Positions 1 through 8,308 are shown, counted from the first letter of the stretch. The stretch is 64,000 nucleotides of DNA from Aquimarina sp. MAR_2010_214 (GCF_002846555.1 NZ_PJMS01000001.1:434001-498000); one strand, 5' to 3'. Notes: a model not told the origin generated them from the sequence alone. Numbers and translations are program-made.

Positions 1-230
1 ATAAGTTGACGCATACTTTTACTTACTCTAAGTTCTGATGGAAAAAGTACCATTCTTGGATCGGGACTATACCATAAAATAGGTTGATCATCATCATACC
101 AGGGGAAAATTCCATTATGATATGCCTTCAGTAATCTATCGACAGAAAGATCCCCTCCTATAGCCAATAACCCATTAGTATCAGCAAGAGTAATCGGTGG
201 AAATTGTATTGCTTCTGTTAGAATATACAA
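1..230 (-). CDS. aat: Leucyl/phenylalanyl-tRNA--protein transferase, N-terminal part (runs off left edge)
   Basis: Only the first ~76 codons are present; the 3' part lies left of the window. The visible protein reads [20 protein letters not shown], then [24 protein letters not shown] and ELRVSK, which are the conserved N-terminal blocks of Aat. This enzyme adds Leu or Phe to proteins with N-terminal Lys/Arg, marking them for ClpAP. No ATG is available: an in-frame TAA sits ten codons upstream, so the start is most likely the TTG at 228-230, giving M-Y-I-L-T, the usual N-terminus of the family. Identification is firm; the start is inferred. Confidence 0.9.
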   Translation of the reverse strand, partial: MYILTEAIQFPPITLADTNGLLAIGGDLSVDRLLKAYHNGIFPWYDDDQPILWYSPDPRMVLFPSELRVSKSMRQL

Positions 231-387
231 ATTATACTTATAAAACTTTATACAACGTTAAATATCAGTCAGTTGTTTGAATTGACCAAAAAAATCGCAA
301 TCTTTGTTAAGACCTTTTAAGATAAATTTTGTTCATCATTGCTTTTTTAAGTTTTATTAAGAGGTTAAACCTAAAACCACAATAATG

Positions 388-419
388 AAAAGTCCGATAT
401 AAAATATCGGACTTTTTTC
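388..419. terminator. Intrinsic terminator, probably bidirectional
   Basis: A perfect 10-bp stem (AGTCCGATAT at 391-400 with ATATCGGACT at 404-413) closes a 3-nt loop. It is followed by a T run on the plus strand and by TTTT on the minus strand. It lies downstream of the minus-strand gene at 452-829, which it most likely terminates. Confidence 0.75.
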
Positions 420-451
420 TTTTTATTAAAATATTGTATTGAACAACCTAA

Positions 452-829
452 TTAGAAAGGTAGGTCATCATGTTCTTCTTTAGAAAAATCTGTTGCAGGC
501 TCAAAGGCATCTGCAGGTGGAGTTGGAGGAGCAGAAGCATTCTGAGCTGCAGGTTGCAAACTCTCAATTCTCCATCCTTGAATAGAATTAAAATACTTAG
601 TTTCTCCTTGTGGATTTACCCACTCACGACCACGTAAATTAATACTTATTTTCACATCCTGACCTACTTGAAAAGGGTTTAATAAGTCACATTTATCCTG
701 AACAAACTCTACCATGATATGCTGTGGGTATTGCTCTTCAGTAGTAACTACAACTTCTCTCTTTCTAAAACCATTGCTTCCAAAGGTTTGAGTCTCACCG
801 ATCATCTTTACTTTACCTTGTACTTCCAT
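452..829 (-). CDS. DUF3127 (SSB-like OB-fold) protein with SSB-type C-terminal tip
   Basis: 125 residues. The first ~90 match the DUF3127 family (MEVQGKVKMIGETQTFGSNG start, central REVVVTTEEQYPQ, GREWVNPQGE), predicted to be an OB-fold related to single-stranded DNA-binding protein. A Pro/Ala-rich linker follows and the chain ends EEHDDLPF. That acidic hydrophobic tip is the same as the one on the true ssb in this window (31621-32082), where it docks partner proteins. The gene is followed by the terminator at 388-419 and lies 12 bp after the flavin reductase gene on the same strand, so the two may be cotranscribed. The function in DNA metabolism is inferred. Confidence 0.85.
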   Translation of the reverse strand: MEVQGKVKMIGETQTFGSNGFRKREVVVTTEEQYPQHIMVEFVQDKCDLLNPFQVGQDVKISINLRGREWVNPQGETKYFNSIQGWRIESLQPAAQNASAPPTPPADAFEPATDFSKEEHDDLPF

Positions 830-841
830 CTTATTGAATTA

Positions 842-1714
842 TTATTTTGCTGCTATAATGTTCCATGCTGTATCTATATCATCCTGATCAAGATACTGCT
901 TTGCAAATTTATGAATTTCTATTAGGTTAACCTCCTGAATTTTATCCTTAATATCACTATGGTTATTAACAAACTCTAAAGCCTCGGTTTTTGTTGGCAT
1001 TCCTTCTACATTTCCTAGTTTACCTAAATCATTTCCTGTAAAAACAGTACTGTTTCTTACTTCTTCTGGCAATGCATCTATACCAATCCCTATTGAACTT
1101 AATGGTTTAGGCACTTCAAACATCCCCATATTGGCTCTACTATACCAATTTCCTCCCATACGGGCAACCTGATCTATTTTATGTTGATCTATTCTATTAT
1201 TTTCGTCCATAACATTCTTATTAATATGCATAAGAACTACTTCGCAAATAACAAGATTACCTGCTCCTCCTTCATCTCCCATAGGAACTACCTGATTAAC
1301 TTTGCATTCAAACTGTACCGGAGACTCACCTACACGAAATGGTTTTATTTTTTCTGAAGGAACCATAGTAAGTCCAGATTTCACAAATTCATTAACCCCT
1401 TCAGGATACTCTGTACTTGATAATGACATCTGCTGAACAATATCATAATTCACAATATTAATCACTACTTCTTTGGTAGATTCTGCATTTTCTAATGTAT
1501 GTTTAGTAGTATTATCTCTTACTCGTCTAGCTGGAGAAAAAATAAGAATCGGTGGATTCGCACTAAATACATTAAAAAAACTAAACGGAGATAAATTAGC
1601 ATTGCCATTTACATCCATCGTACTCGCAAAAGCTATAGGTCTGGGACCGATTGCACCAAGAATTAAACCATGTAATTTTCCTGTAGTAACCTCTGATGGA
1701 TCGATTGTAATCAT
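842..1714 (-). CDS. Flavin reductase-like FMN-binding protein
   Basis: About 290 residues. The block IGPRPIAFASTMDVNGNANL followed by SPFSFFNVFSANPPILIFSP is the flavin-reductase-like fold that binds FMN; partners and substrate cannot be told from sequence. The ATG at 1714 (MITIDPSEV) is preferred over the one seven codons upstream because family members begin there. The C-terminal ~80 residues (NVEGMPTKTEALEFVNNHSD onward) form an extra helical tail beyond the core domain. It is transcribed toward the DUF3127 gene. Confidence 0.85.
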   Translation of the reverse strand: MITIDPSEVTTGKLHGLILGAIGPRPIAFASTMDVNGNANLSPFSFFNVFSANPPILIFSPARRVRDNTTKHTLENAESTKEVVINIVNYDIVQQMSLSSTEYPEGVNEFVKSGLTMVPSEKIKPFRVGESPVQFECKVNQVVPMGDEGGAGNLVICEVVLMHINKNVMDENNRIDQHKIDQVARMGGNWYSRANMGMFEVPKPLSSIGIGIDALPEEVRNSTVFTGNDLGKLGNVEGMPTKTEALEFVNNHSDIKDKIQEVNLIEIHKFAKQYLDQDDIDTAWNIIAAK

Positions 1715-1849
1715 AATTTGTTTTATATTGAGCAAATATAACCAAACTTTGGTTTTAGAATCATTAAAAAAACAGGTTTTAGAATCTGTTTTATAAACAA
1801 TAAAATCGTTTTAAAACGTTTATATTTAGGATTTAGTTAACTGGTCTGT

Positions 1850-3037
1850 ATGAATTTTTCTGATGAGCGTAATTTTTCAAGCTATTTCATTATTATAGCT
1901 GTTTTAGTAATAACTGGTCTCGTTTTATGGAATACGTCGTTATTCATGCAACGTCTTAAGGATGATGAACGAACAAAAGTTGAAATATGGGTGCAATCCC
2001 AGAAAGCATTAGACAGTGAACAATCTGATGATTACCTCGAATTATCTATTGTCATAAATACTACAAACAAATCTATCCCTATTATCATTACAGATTCTAA
2101 AGGTGATTTTATTAGAGATTCCTTAGGAAAACCTGATCCTAGTTATTTTAAAAATTTATCTAAAAATGAAATAACAGATGAAGAAAAACTTAAATCATAT
2201 TTAAAAACGTTAAAATCAGAAAATGACCCTATAGAACTCGATCTTAAAGATACGGTTCAATATATTTACTATGGAAATTCGGATATTTTAAATAAACTGA
2301 AATATTACCCAATGACCATTGCCATCATTATATTTCTGTTAATTGGAGTAATCTATTTCTTTTTTACTACCTCTAAAGCCAGTGAACAAAATAAACTTTG
2401 GGCAGGTATGGCTAAGGAAACTGCCCACCAAATCGGTACACCTCTATCCTCCTTAGTAGGATGGAATGAAATCCTTAAAACCGAAAATGTAAACCCCGAA
2501 TATATCGTAGAAATCGAAAAAGATATTGAACGATTAAAGATAATCACAGAACGTTTTTCTAAAATTGGTTCAATTCCCAATCTCGAAGATGTTGATATTG
2601 TAGAAGAAACCCGAAATGCCTATACATATCTTCAATCCAGAAGCTCTAAACTTATTAATTTTTCACTTAACTTACCCGATAATCCTATTCACGTATCTTT
2701 AAACTCCCAATTATATAGCTGGACAATCGAAAATCTTGTAAAAAATGCTATTGATGCGATGCGAGGAAAAGGAGATCTTGAAATTGATCTTGTAGATGAT
2801 GCAAAACGAGTATTTATAAGAATTAAAGATACTGGTAAGGGTATTCCTAAAAGTAAATTTACCAAAATTTTTGAACCCGGTTATACATCTAAGAGCAGAG
2901 GGTGGGGTTTAGGCTTATCATTATCAAAGAGAATTATAGAAGAATATCACTTAGGAAAAATTAAAGTTCTTAGATCAGATATTGGTAAAGGCACTACTTT
3001 TCAAATCACACTTCGTAAGTCTGGAGTTGATTCTTAG
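1850..3037 (+). CDS. Membrane sensor histidine kinase
   Basis: 395 residues. There are two membrane helices (about 12-32 and 153-173) around a ~115-residue periplasmic sensor part. The phosphoacceptor block is KETAHQIGTPLSSLVGW with His near 193, then an ATPase domain with NLVKNAIDAM (N box), DTGKGIP (G1) and GWGLGLSLSKRI (G2). The HQIGTP version of the H box is typical of a Bacteroidota kinase family. No response regulator gene is adjacent, so it is an orphan here. Divergent from the flavin reductase gene. Confidence 0.9.
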   Translation: MNFSDERNFSSYFIIIAVLVITGLVLWNTSLFMQRLKDDERTKVEIWVQSQKALDSEQSDDYLELSIVINTTNKSIPIIITDSKGDFIRDSLGKPDPSYFKNLSKNEITDEEKLKSYLKTLKSENDPIELDLKDTVQYIYYGNSDILNKLKYYPMTIAIIIFLLIGVIYFFFTTSKASEQNKLWAGMAKETAHQIGTPLSSLVGWNEILKTENVNPEYIVEIEKDIERLKIITERFSKIGSIPNLEDVDIVEETRNAYTYLQSRSSKLINFSLNLPDNPIHVSLNSQLYSWTIENLVKNAIDAMRGKGDLEIDLVDDAKRVFIRIKDTGKGIPKSKFTKIFEPGYTSKSRGWGLGLSLSKRIIEEYHLGKIKVLRSDIGKGTTFQITLRKSGVDS

Positions 3038-3116
3038 ATAATAAATTTTCTTAAAGGGTATAACAATATTTTTTTCGAAACGTTATAGAATACCTAGAAC
3101 GCCAAATCGAAACAAA

Positions 3117-3476
3117 GTGAAAACTGAGTATATCATTTTAAAAGAAACAACTCTTAACAATAATTGCCCTGAATGTTATTCTACTGATGGCATGGTACTT
3201 TCTTTCAAACAACAAAGAGTAAAATCAAAACTTCTGGTTAAAACCAAAAGTAATATTGTCGAAAGTATTAACTGCAATAAGTGTGAAAATCAAATTTTTC
3301 CAGGGCAGTGGACCACAGATATAGAGAGAGTATATGATTATCATAAAAAAACAATCTCTCGCCAATCTGGATCATTGCGTTTCACCAAATTGTTTTATCT
3401 GCTAATACTTCTTGCGATAGGTATAGCGGTTTTTGTGTATATCTATCTTTACAGACCAGATCTTTTAGGAATCTAA
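3117..3476 (+). CDS. Small zinc-ribbon membrane protein
   Basis: 119 residues with a GTG start. The N-terminal half has two Cys pairs (CPEC near 18 and CNKC near 53) that look like a zinc ribbon, and the C-terminus has one membrane helix (LFYLLILLAIGIAVFVYIYL). It follows the sensor kinase by 79 bp on the same strand and overlaps the convergent thioesterase gene by 4 bp. I do not recognise a named family; the role is unknown. Confidence 0.7.
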   Translation: MKTEYIILKETTLNNNCPECYSTDGMVLSFKQQRVKSKLLVKTKSNIVESINCNKCENQIFPGQWTTDIERVYDYHKKTISRQSGSLRFTKLFYLLILLAIGIAVFVYIYLYRPDLLGI

Positions 3477-3883
3477 TATTGTTTCATAAGCTGTCGTAAT
3501 TCATCTGTTATCATAAAGGTTTTATCTGTATTAAAATCAAAACAAACTGCTACATCATGACCTTCAGCACAAAGTACTCCTTCATCATTATACAATTTAT
3601 GATGTAATCCAAAACTAGAGTTTTTAATAAATTCAACTTTAGTTTTAATTATTACATTTCCCGGGAAAAACAAAGGATTTTTAAAATCACATTGTGTAGA
3701 AACCAGCATTGGCCCTTTTTTAGTTTCGGCATATAATGTTGCCAAACCGGATACTTCCCAGAATTGAACACGTGCACTTTGCATATATTTCATGAAATTT
3801 ACATTGTTCACATGCTGATAGGTATCCATTTCACTCCAATCAATACGAAGTTGTAGAGATAATTTAAAATCAGATTCTTGCAT
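3473..3883 (-). CDS. Acyl-CoA thioesterase (4HBT hotdog fold)
   Basis: 136 residues, the usual length for single hotdog enzymes. The segment RIDWSEMDTYQHVNNVNFMK contains the D-x-x-x-H-V-N-N catalytic block of the 4-hydroxybenzoyl-CoA thioesterase/YbgC group, which hydrolyse acyl-CoA thioesters. The substrate is unknown. It is 6 bp downstream of the HIT gene on the same strand, so the pair is likely one transcript. Confidence 0.88.
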   Translation of the reverse strand: MQESDFKLSLQLRIDWSEMDTYQHVNNVNFMKYMQSARVQFWEVSGLATLYAETKKGPMLVSTQCDFKNPLFFPGNVIIKTKVEFIKNSSFGLHHKLYNDEGVLCAEGHDVAVCFDFNTDKTFMITDELRQLMKQY

Positions 3884-3889
3884 ATGCCT

Positions 3890-4279
3890 TTATAAATTCG
3901 ATTGAATATCTTCTGCTAGTGTTTTAAAATCTGACTCTGACATAGAAATTTTATGCTGAAAAGTCATTTCTTTCATTTCATTTAATGGAATTAAGTGTAC
4001 GTGTACATGAGGTACTTCTAAACCTACAACGGCAATACCAACACGTTTACACGAGACTGTTTTCTCTAGAGCTTTAGCTACTTTACGAGAAAAGCGCATT
4101 AACTCCAGATACTCATCTTCTTCTAGATCAAATATTTGATCTTCTTCTTTTTTAGGAATACAAAGTGTATGTCCTTTTGCATTTGGACTAATATCCAAAA
4201 AGGCGTAATAATTCTCATCTTCGGCCACTTTATACGATGGAATTTCGCCATTTACAATTTTAGTAAATAGGGTAGACAT
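3890..4279 (-). CDS. HIT family nucleotide-binding protein
   Basis: 129 residues. The signature HVHVHLIP at about 91-98 is the histidine triad (H-x-H-x-H), and CxxVVNGEIP-type N-terminal residues appear as FTKIVNGEIPSYKVAEDE. These proteins hydrolyse nucleotide phosphoramidates or dinucleoside polyphosphates. The FTK in place of FC at the N-terminus means one zinc-site Cys seen in some members is missing, which is common in this branch. Confidence 0.92.
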   Translation of the reverse strand: MSTLFTKIVNGEIPSYKVAEDENYYAFLDISPNAKGHTLCIPKKEEDQIFDLEEDEYLELMRFSRKVAKALEKTVSCKRVGIAVVGLEVPHVHVHLIPLNEMKEMTFQHKISMSESDFKTLAEDIQSNL

Positions 4280-4346
4280 TAATTAAATTTTAGTTGGGTT
4301 ACGGTTTTGGAAATATAGTTTATTTATCTGTAAGTCAAAACCATAA

Positions 4347-4380
4347 AAAAGCCTTTTTTTTAAAATTAAAAAAGGCTTGT
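4347..4380 (-). terminator. Intrinsic terminator after greA
   Basis: AAGCCTTTTTT pairs with AAAAAAGGCTT around a short AT loop. In the minus-strand direction the stem is followed by TTTTTT. It lies 26 bp beyond the greA stop. Confidence 0.8.
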
Positions 4381-4405
4381 AATAAAATCTAATAAATTGC
4401 TTACT

Positions 4406-4882
4406 TTATTCTCTTGTAATCTCTACAACATCAAACTTCATAATCCCATTAGGGACCTGTATTTCGGCTATTTCGCCAACACTTTTCCCTAGGAGGCCTT
4501 TTCCGATAGGAGAATCTACAGATATTTTTCCCGTTTTAAGATCAGCTTCACTTTGTGCTACCAATTTATAAATCATTTCGGCACCATTAGTTTGATTTTT
4601 GATCTTTACAGTAGAATGTATAAGGGCTTTAGACGTGTCTAATTGAGATTCGTCTATTAAACGCGCATTTGAAAGAGTCTCTTCCAATTTAGAAATTCTC
4701 ATCTCTAATAATCCCTGTGCTTCTTTTGCGGCGTCATATTCGGCATTTTCACTTAAATCCCCTTTATCACGTGCCTCAGCTATTGCCTGAGAAGCTTTTG
4801 GACGCTCTATATCCTTAAGTTGACCTAGTTCGTCTCTTAGTTTTTTAAGCCCCTCTGCAGTGTAATAAGATACTTTGCTCAT
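4406..4882 (-). CDS. greA: Transcription elongation factor GreA
   Basis: 158 residues, the standard GreA length. An N-terminal coiled coil (YYTAEGLKKLRDELGQLK...) carries the DLSENAEYDAAKE block whose acidic tip reaches the RNA polymerase active site and stimulates cleavage of backtracked RNA. The C-terminal FKBP-like domain ends in SPIGKGLLGKSVGEIAEIQV. The ATG at 4882 is chosen over an upstream in-frame start because the family begins MSKVSYYT and because the upstream codons overlap the leader hairpin. It has its own promoter, leader hairpin and terminator. Confidence 0.96.
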   Translation of the reverse strand: MSKVSYYTAEGLKKLRDELGQLKDIERPKASQAIAEARDKGDLSENAEYDAAKEAQGLLEMRISKLEETLSNARLIDESQLDTSKALIHSTVKIKNQTNGAEMIYKLVAQSEADLKTGKISVDSPIGKGLLGKSVGEIAEIQVPNGIMKFDVVEITRE

Positions 4883-4908
4883 AACTTCATCGTTTATATA
4901 AATACAAA

Positions 4909-4930
4909 AAATCCCATAAGAATGGGATTT
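4909..4930 (-). promoter_or_regulatory. Stem-loop with U tract at the 5' end of the greA mRNA
   Basis: A perfect 9-bp stem, AAATCCCAT with ATGGGATTT, closes a 4-nt loop. On the minus strand it is followed by a run of six T, so it has the form of an intrinsic terminator. It sits 27 bp before the greA ATG and directly at the transcription start predicted from the promoter at 4937-4969. Confidence 0.6.
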
Positions 4931-4936
4931 GTTATT

Positions 4937-4969
4937 CAAAGATAACAAAAATTTTACTGAAGACTACAA
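4937..4969 (-). promoter_or_regulatory. greA promoter, Bacteroidota type
   Basis: On the minus strand there is TTG (4967-4969), 22 nt, then TATCTTTG (4937-4944), matching the TTG/TAnnTTTG consensus. Transcription should begin near 4930. Confidence 0.6.
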
Positions 4970-5002
4970 ATTTACGTAATTTGCCAATACAATAGTAGTG
5001 TT

Positions 5003-5443
5003 ATGAAAAAGACTTTATTTTTAGCAAGTGTTCTTTTGATTTTATCATGTAGTAGTGATAATAAAGTAGATAATAATCAATTTCTACCTCCGTCAAATGT
5101 TAATTATCAAATCAACCTTAATTTACCTCAATTTAACCCGCTTAAATTTCCGGGTAATCATCTTGTAGATAACACAGAAAATGGGAGTATTAGAGGAATC
5201 ATCATTTATAATATTGATAACACTCAGTATGCCGCTTTTGAACTTAGTGACCCAAACCATTCTCCCAACAACTGTTCCGCTGTAAGTGTTGAAAATCAAA
5301 CATCAATTACTGCTACTTGTGGATGCGATGACGGAAATAGTTACAATATTGTTACAGGGCAGCAAACCTCTGGTGATGGCCAATTTGGATTAAGGCGATA
5401 TAATGTGCGAAGAGAAGGAAATACGTTATTTATCTCTAATTAG
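5003..5443 (+). CDS. Lipoprotein with a degenerate Rieske-like domain
   Basis: 146 residues. MKKTLFLASVLLILSCSS is a signal peptide with a lipobox ending at Cys16. The C-terminal half has a first Cys (NNCSAVSV) and then TCGCDDGNSYNIVTGQ, which lines up with the C-P-C-H-G-x-x-F-D-x-x-T-G block of Rieske [2Fe-2S] proteins, but both ligand His positions are missing (Asp in the second). The fold is inferred; a redox role is doubtful. Divergent from greA, with a 5-bp gap to the next gene end to end. Confidence 0.7.
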   Translation: MKKTLFLASVLLILSCSSDNKVDNNQFLPPSNVNYQINLNLPQFNPLKFPGNHLVDNTENGSIRGIIIYNIDNTQYAAFELSDPNHSPNNCSAVSVENQTSITATCGCDDGNSYNIVTGQQTSGDGQFGLRRYNVRREGNTLFISN

Positions 5444-5447
5444 TACA

Positions 5448-5858
5448 CTACCTTTTTAAATCTTCACTATCTTTTTTTGAAATTACCACCTTAAAAGACA
5501 TATCATCTTCGTGGCCTTTAAATTCAATTTTATACTCTTGCCAAAATGAAGCAGTATATGTATGTTTTGATTTTCCATCTATCCCATGTATAGAAATTTC
5601 TGTTTCACCACAAGCATTCCCTTTAGATAGTGCCAAGTGTATGGTTTCTTTCGTTGGGCCATTAATATAGGGGCGTTTATATGTAAATGATTTTAACAAA
5701 ATAGACAACGAATCTACAAGGTGTACTGGTTCATTGATTTTTAACTTAACAAGCAAAGGATTTTTATACTGTACGGTTTTTATATTCTGTTCTTTTTGGG
5801 AGTAGATTGAATAACTACAAAAAAAGAGAAGAAAAGTTATCGTAATTATCTTATTCAT
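5448..5858 (-). CDS. Secreted protein of unknown function
   Basis: 136 residues from the ATG at 5858, which places a clean signal peptide (MNKIITITFLLFFCSYSIYS) at the N-terminus; an upstream in-frame ATG would put six polar residues in front. The rest looks like a beta-rich domain with two possible strands ending HTYTASFWQEYKIEFKG. No family recognised. It lies downstream of thiH in the same direction, 63 bp away, and might be a tail of the thi transcript. Confidence 0.65.
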   Translation of the reverse strand: MNKIITITFLLFFCSYSIYSQKEQNIKTVQYKNPLLVKLKINEPVHLVDSLSILLKSFTYKRPYINGPTKETIHLALSKGNACGETEISIHGIDGKSKHTYTASFWQEYKIEFKGHEDDMSFKVVISKKDSEDLKR

Positions 5859-5921
5859 ATCAATAAAATCATACATTCTATATTCACAATTGTAATTTTA
5901 AGCGCTTAAAGATATTATAAT

Positions 5922-7034
5922 TTATTTCCAATTATGAGCCCAATCTTTCCAAACTACTTCTAGTCCTTTATTTTTAAGCATCTTCACGACATCTCCTGTA
6001 GAGCGTTCATCCGAAATTTCGAACTGTTCTAATGATTGAGGTGCTACAGCATAACCTCCTGGATTAGTTTTAGACTCGGCACTTATAGAAGTGATTCCGA
6101 GATTTACAATATGTTCTCTAAACACTTCGCTTTCTCGGGTAGACATAGACAATTCTACATCTTCATCTAATAATCGAAAAGCACATATCAACTGTACTAA
6201 ATCTGAATCTGTCATTTCTACTTTTGGTTCTAATCCACCACTATATGGTCTTAACCTCGGAAAGGATATCGAATATTTTGTTTTCCAGTATGTTTTTTGC
6301 AAATAATTAAGATGCAACGCTGTAAAAAAGCTATCTGCTCTCCAATCCTCTAAACCAAAAAGTGCTCCTAACCCTATTTTATGAACTCCTGCTTTACCTA
6401 ATCGGTCTGGGGTTTCTAATCGATAATCAAAATTAGATTTTCTCCCTTTGGGATGATGTTTTTTATACGCTGACTTATGGTATGTTTCCTGGTACACTAA
6501 TACTGCATACAAACCATTCTTGATCAATAGTTCGTACTCAGACTGATCCAACGGTTGCACTTCTATAGTAATATTAGCAAACTTTGATTGTATGAGCTGT
6601 ATTACATTATTAATATAATCTACCCCTACTGTTTTATTTGCCTCACCTGTAACCAAAAGGATATGATCATAGCCTTTGGATTTCAGAAAATCTACCTCTT
6701 TTAGAATTTCTTTATCAGTTAATGTCCTTCTCCGAATTTTATTAGTCATACTAAACCCACAGTATGTACATATATTTTGACATTCATTACTCAGGTACAT
6801 TGGAGTATACATCTGAATGGTGTTGCCAAAACGTTTTTTAGTAGTATAGCTACTCATTTGCGCCATATGTTCTAGATATGGTTTTGCAGCGGGAGAAATC
6901 AATGCTTTAAAATCTTCGAGATCTCTTTTGGGTTTGGCAAGAGCATTCGTAACATCAGCTTCTGTTTTAGAAAAAATACTGGAAAGTGTTTCATCCCAAT
7001 CATATTGTTCGAATGTTTTTTTAAAGGTTTTCAT
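5922..7034 (-). CDS. thiH: 2-iminoacetate synthase ThiH
   Basis: 370 residues. The radical-SAM motif CQNICTYC (Cys 85, 89, 92) binds the [4Fe-4S] cluster. The enzyme cleaves tyrosine to dehydroglycine, the glycine-derived part of the thiazole ring that ThiG assembles. Other family blocks are MYLSNEC, LLVTGEAN and MSTRES. It is the last biosynthetic gene of the thi operon, separated from thiG by a four-helix-protein gene and repeat DNA. Confidence 0.95.
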   Translation of the reverse strand: MKTFKKTFEQYDWDETLSSIFSKTEADVTNALAKPKRDLEDFKALISPAAKPYLEHMAQMSSYTTKKRFGNTIQMYTPMYLSNECQNICTYCGFSMTNKIRRRTLTDKEILKEVDFLKSKGYDHILLVTGEANKTVGVDYINNVIQLIQSKFANITIEVQPLDQSEYELLIKNGLYAVLVYQETYHKSAYKKHHPKGRKSNFDYRLETPDRLGKAGVHKIGLGALFGLEDWRADSFFTALHLNYLQKTYWKTKYSISFPRLRPYSGGLEPKVEMTDSDLVQLICAFRLLDEDVELSMSTRESEVFREHIVNLGITSISAESKTNPGGYAVAPQSLEQFEISDERSTGDVVKMLKNKGLEVVWKDWAHNWK

Positions 7035-7040
7035 TTTTAA

Positions 7041-7087
7041 TGGCTATTAGGTTTTGGGCATCAGCTATTAGCTTTCGGGTATAGGTA
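7041..7087. repeat. Left arm of an interrupted palindromic intergenic repeat
   Basis: Positions 7050-7068 read GGTTTTGGGCATCAGCTAT, matching 18 of 19 bases of 10891-10909 in the intact palindromic repeat between thiC and the thiE-like gene. It then continues into a TTTCGGGTATAGG stretch. It lies between the thiH start and the stop of the four-helix gene. Confidence 0.65.
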
Positions 7088-7095
7088 AAATCAAA

Positions 7096-7446
7096 TTATC
7101 TAAATGACTTAATCAAACCATAAATCATTTTCTTAATACTAATAATACATTCTAAAAGCTCTTTATAGTTATCATGTGAAACAAATCTCAGGTCTTTAGA
7201 TAAAAAAAGTAAATATTCTACTTCTGAGGCTGACCCTGAAGCTATTCCTAAAAAACGAACAAAATTTTTATCTGAATCATATCCACAACCTTCTGAAATA
7301 TTAGTAGGCACTGAAGATGAAGCTCTTCTAATTTGTGATATAAGTCCATATTTTTCTTCTTCAGGGAATTTTTTTGTTATTTCATAAACGAGCAAACACA
7401 ATTCATGACTTTTCTCCCAGACTTTTAGTTCTCTAAAATTTCTCAT
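7096..7446 (-). CDS. Four-helix bundle protein of the 23S rRNA intervening-sequence family
   Basis: 116 residues, typical for the IVP/S23 (Avd-like) family. Landmarks are FRELKVWEKSHELCLLVYEI, then SQIRRASSSVPTNISEGCGY and FLGIASGSASEVEYLL. These small basic helical proteins were first found inside 23S rRNA intervening sequences and are scattered as orphans in Bacteroidota genomes; related proteins accompany diversity-generating retroelements. No reverse transcriptase or variable repeat is present here. It splits thiH from thiG and is flanked on both sides by halves of a palindromic repeat. Confidence 0.9.
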   Translation of the reverse strand: MRNFRELKVWEKSHELCLLVYEITKKFPEEEKYGLISQIRRASSSVPTNISEGCGYDSDKNFVRFLGIASGSASEVEYLLFLSKDLRFVSHDNYKELLECIISIKKMIYGLIKSFR

Positions 7447-7489
7447 AATTCTTTTTATCTAAGCTCTACTCTATGTAAATATATTATAC

Positions 7490-7526
7490 TTAGATATCAG
7501 AAATCTAATACCCGAGACCTGATACC
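7490..7526. repeat. Right arm of the interrupted palindromic repeat
   Basis: AATACCCGAGACCTGATACC at 7507-7526 resembles the right half of the intact repeat at 10928-10967; ACCTGATACC is exact in both. It is inverted relative to the left arm at 7041-7087 and lies between the four-helix gene and the thiG stop. Confidence 0.6.
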
Positions 7527-7531
7527 TTTTT

Positions 7532-8305
7532 TCAGCCTTGTGTTAAAAATGATGTTAACGGGCTACTCGCCTCTGCATGCTCTCGAATAGGGGCTAATTT
7601 TGAATGATACGCCATACGGCCAGCTTCTACGGCCATTCTAAATGCTTTTGCCATCGTTATTGGTTGCTGTGATACTGCAATAGCCGTATTTACCAATACA
7701 GCATCTGCACCAATCTCCATCGCTTGTGCTGCATGAGAAGGGCTTCCAATACCCGCATCTACAATTACAGGAACATTACTTTGATCTATGATAATTTCTA
7801 AAAACTCTAATGTTTTTAATCCTTTATTGCTTCCTATTGGAGCACCTAACGGCATCACACATTGTGCTCCTACTTCTTCTAATCGTTTACACAAAACCGG
7901 ATCTGCATGGATATAAGGCATAATCACAAACCCTTGTTTCACCAATTCTGAAGCTGCTTTTAAGGTTTCAATAGGATCTGGCAATAAATATTTTGGATCC
8001 GGATGAATTTCTAATTTTATCCAGTTAGTTTCTAAAGCTTCTCTTGCTAATTGTGCCGCAAAAATAGCCTCTTTAGCATCACGAACTCCAGATGTATTAG
8101 GAAGTAAATTAATTCGTGGATGATCCAAATGTTTTAATATATCATCGTTTTCATTATCAACATCAACTCTTTTTAAAGCTACCGTTACCAGCTCACTTTC
8201 TGAAGCAAGTAACGCTTCTTTCATTAATAAAGAAGAACTAAACTTTCCTGTTCCCGTAAATAAACGGGATGAAAATTCTTTTCCTGCAATTTTTAATTTT
8301 TCCAT
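7532..8305 (-). CDS. thiG: Thiazole synthase ThiG
   Basis: 257 residues, normal length. It is a TIM barrel that joins 1-deoxyxylulose 5-phosphate, dehydroglycine and ThiS-thiocarboxylate sulfur into the thiazole phosphate. The Schiff-base lysine is in [10 protein letters not shown] (Lys97), and [43 protein letters not shown] and LVNTAIA are conserved. Its start is 3 bp from the thiE stop, so translation is probably coupled. Confidence 0.97.
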   Translation of the reverse strand: MEKLKIAGKEFSSRLFTGTGKFSSSLLMKEALLASESELVTVALKRVDVDNENDDILKHLDHPRINLLPNTSGVRDAKEAIFAAQLAREALETNWIKLEIHPDPKYLLPDPIETLKAASELVKQGFVIMPYIHADPVLCKRLEEVGAQCVMPLGAPIGSNKGLKTLEFLEIIIDQSNVPVIVDAGIGSPSHAAQAMEIGADAVLVNTAIAVSQQPITMAKAFRMAVEAGRMAYHSKLAPIREHAEASSPLTSFLTQG

Positions 8306-8308
8306 TTC

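Noticed and set aside
5003-5443. Functional Rieske iron-sulfur protein
   Set aside because: The His ligands are absent, so only the fold similarity is reported.
7096-7446. Diversity-generating retroelement accessory protein (Avd)
   Set aside because: No reverse transcriptase, template repeat or variable repeat is present within the window.
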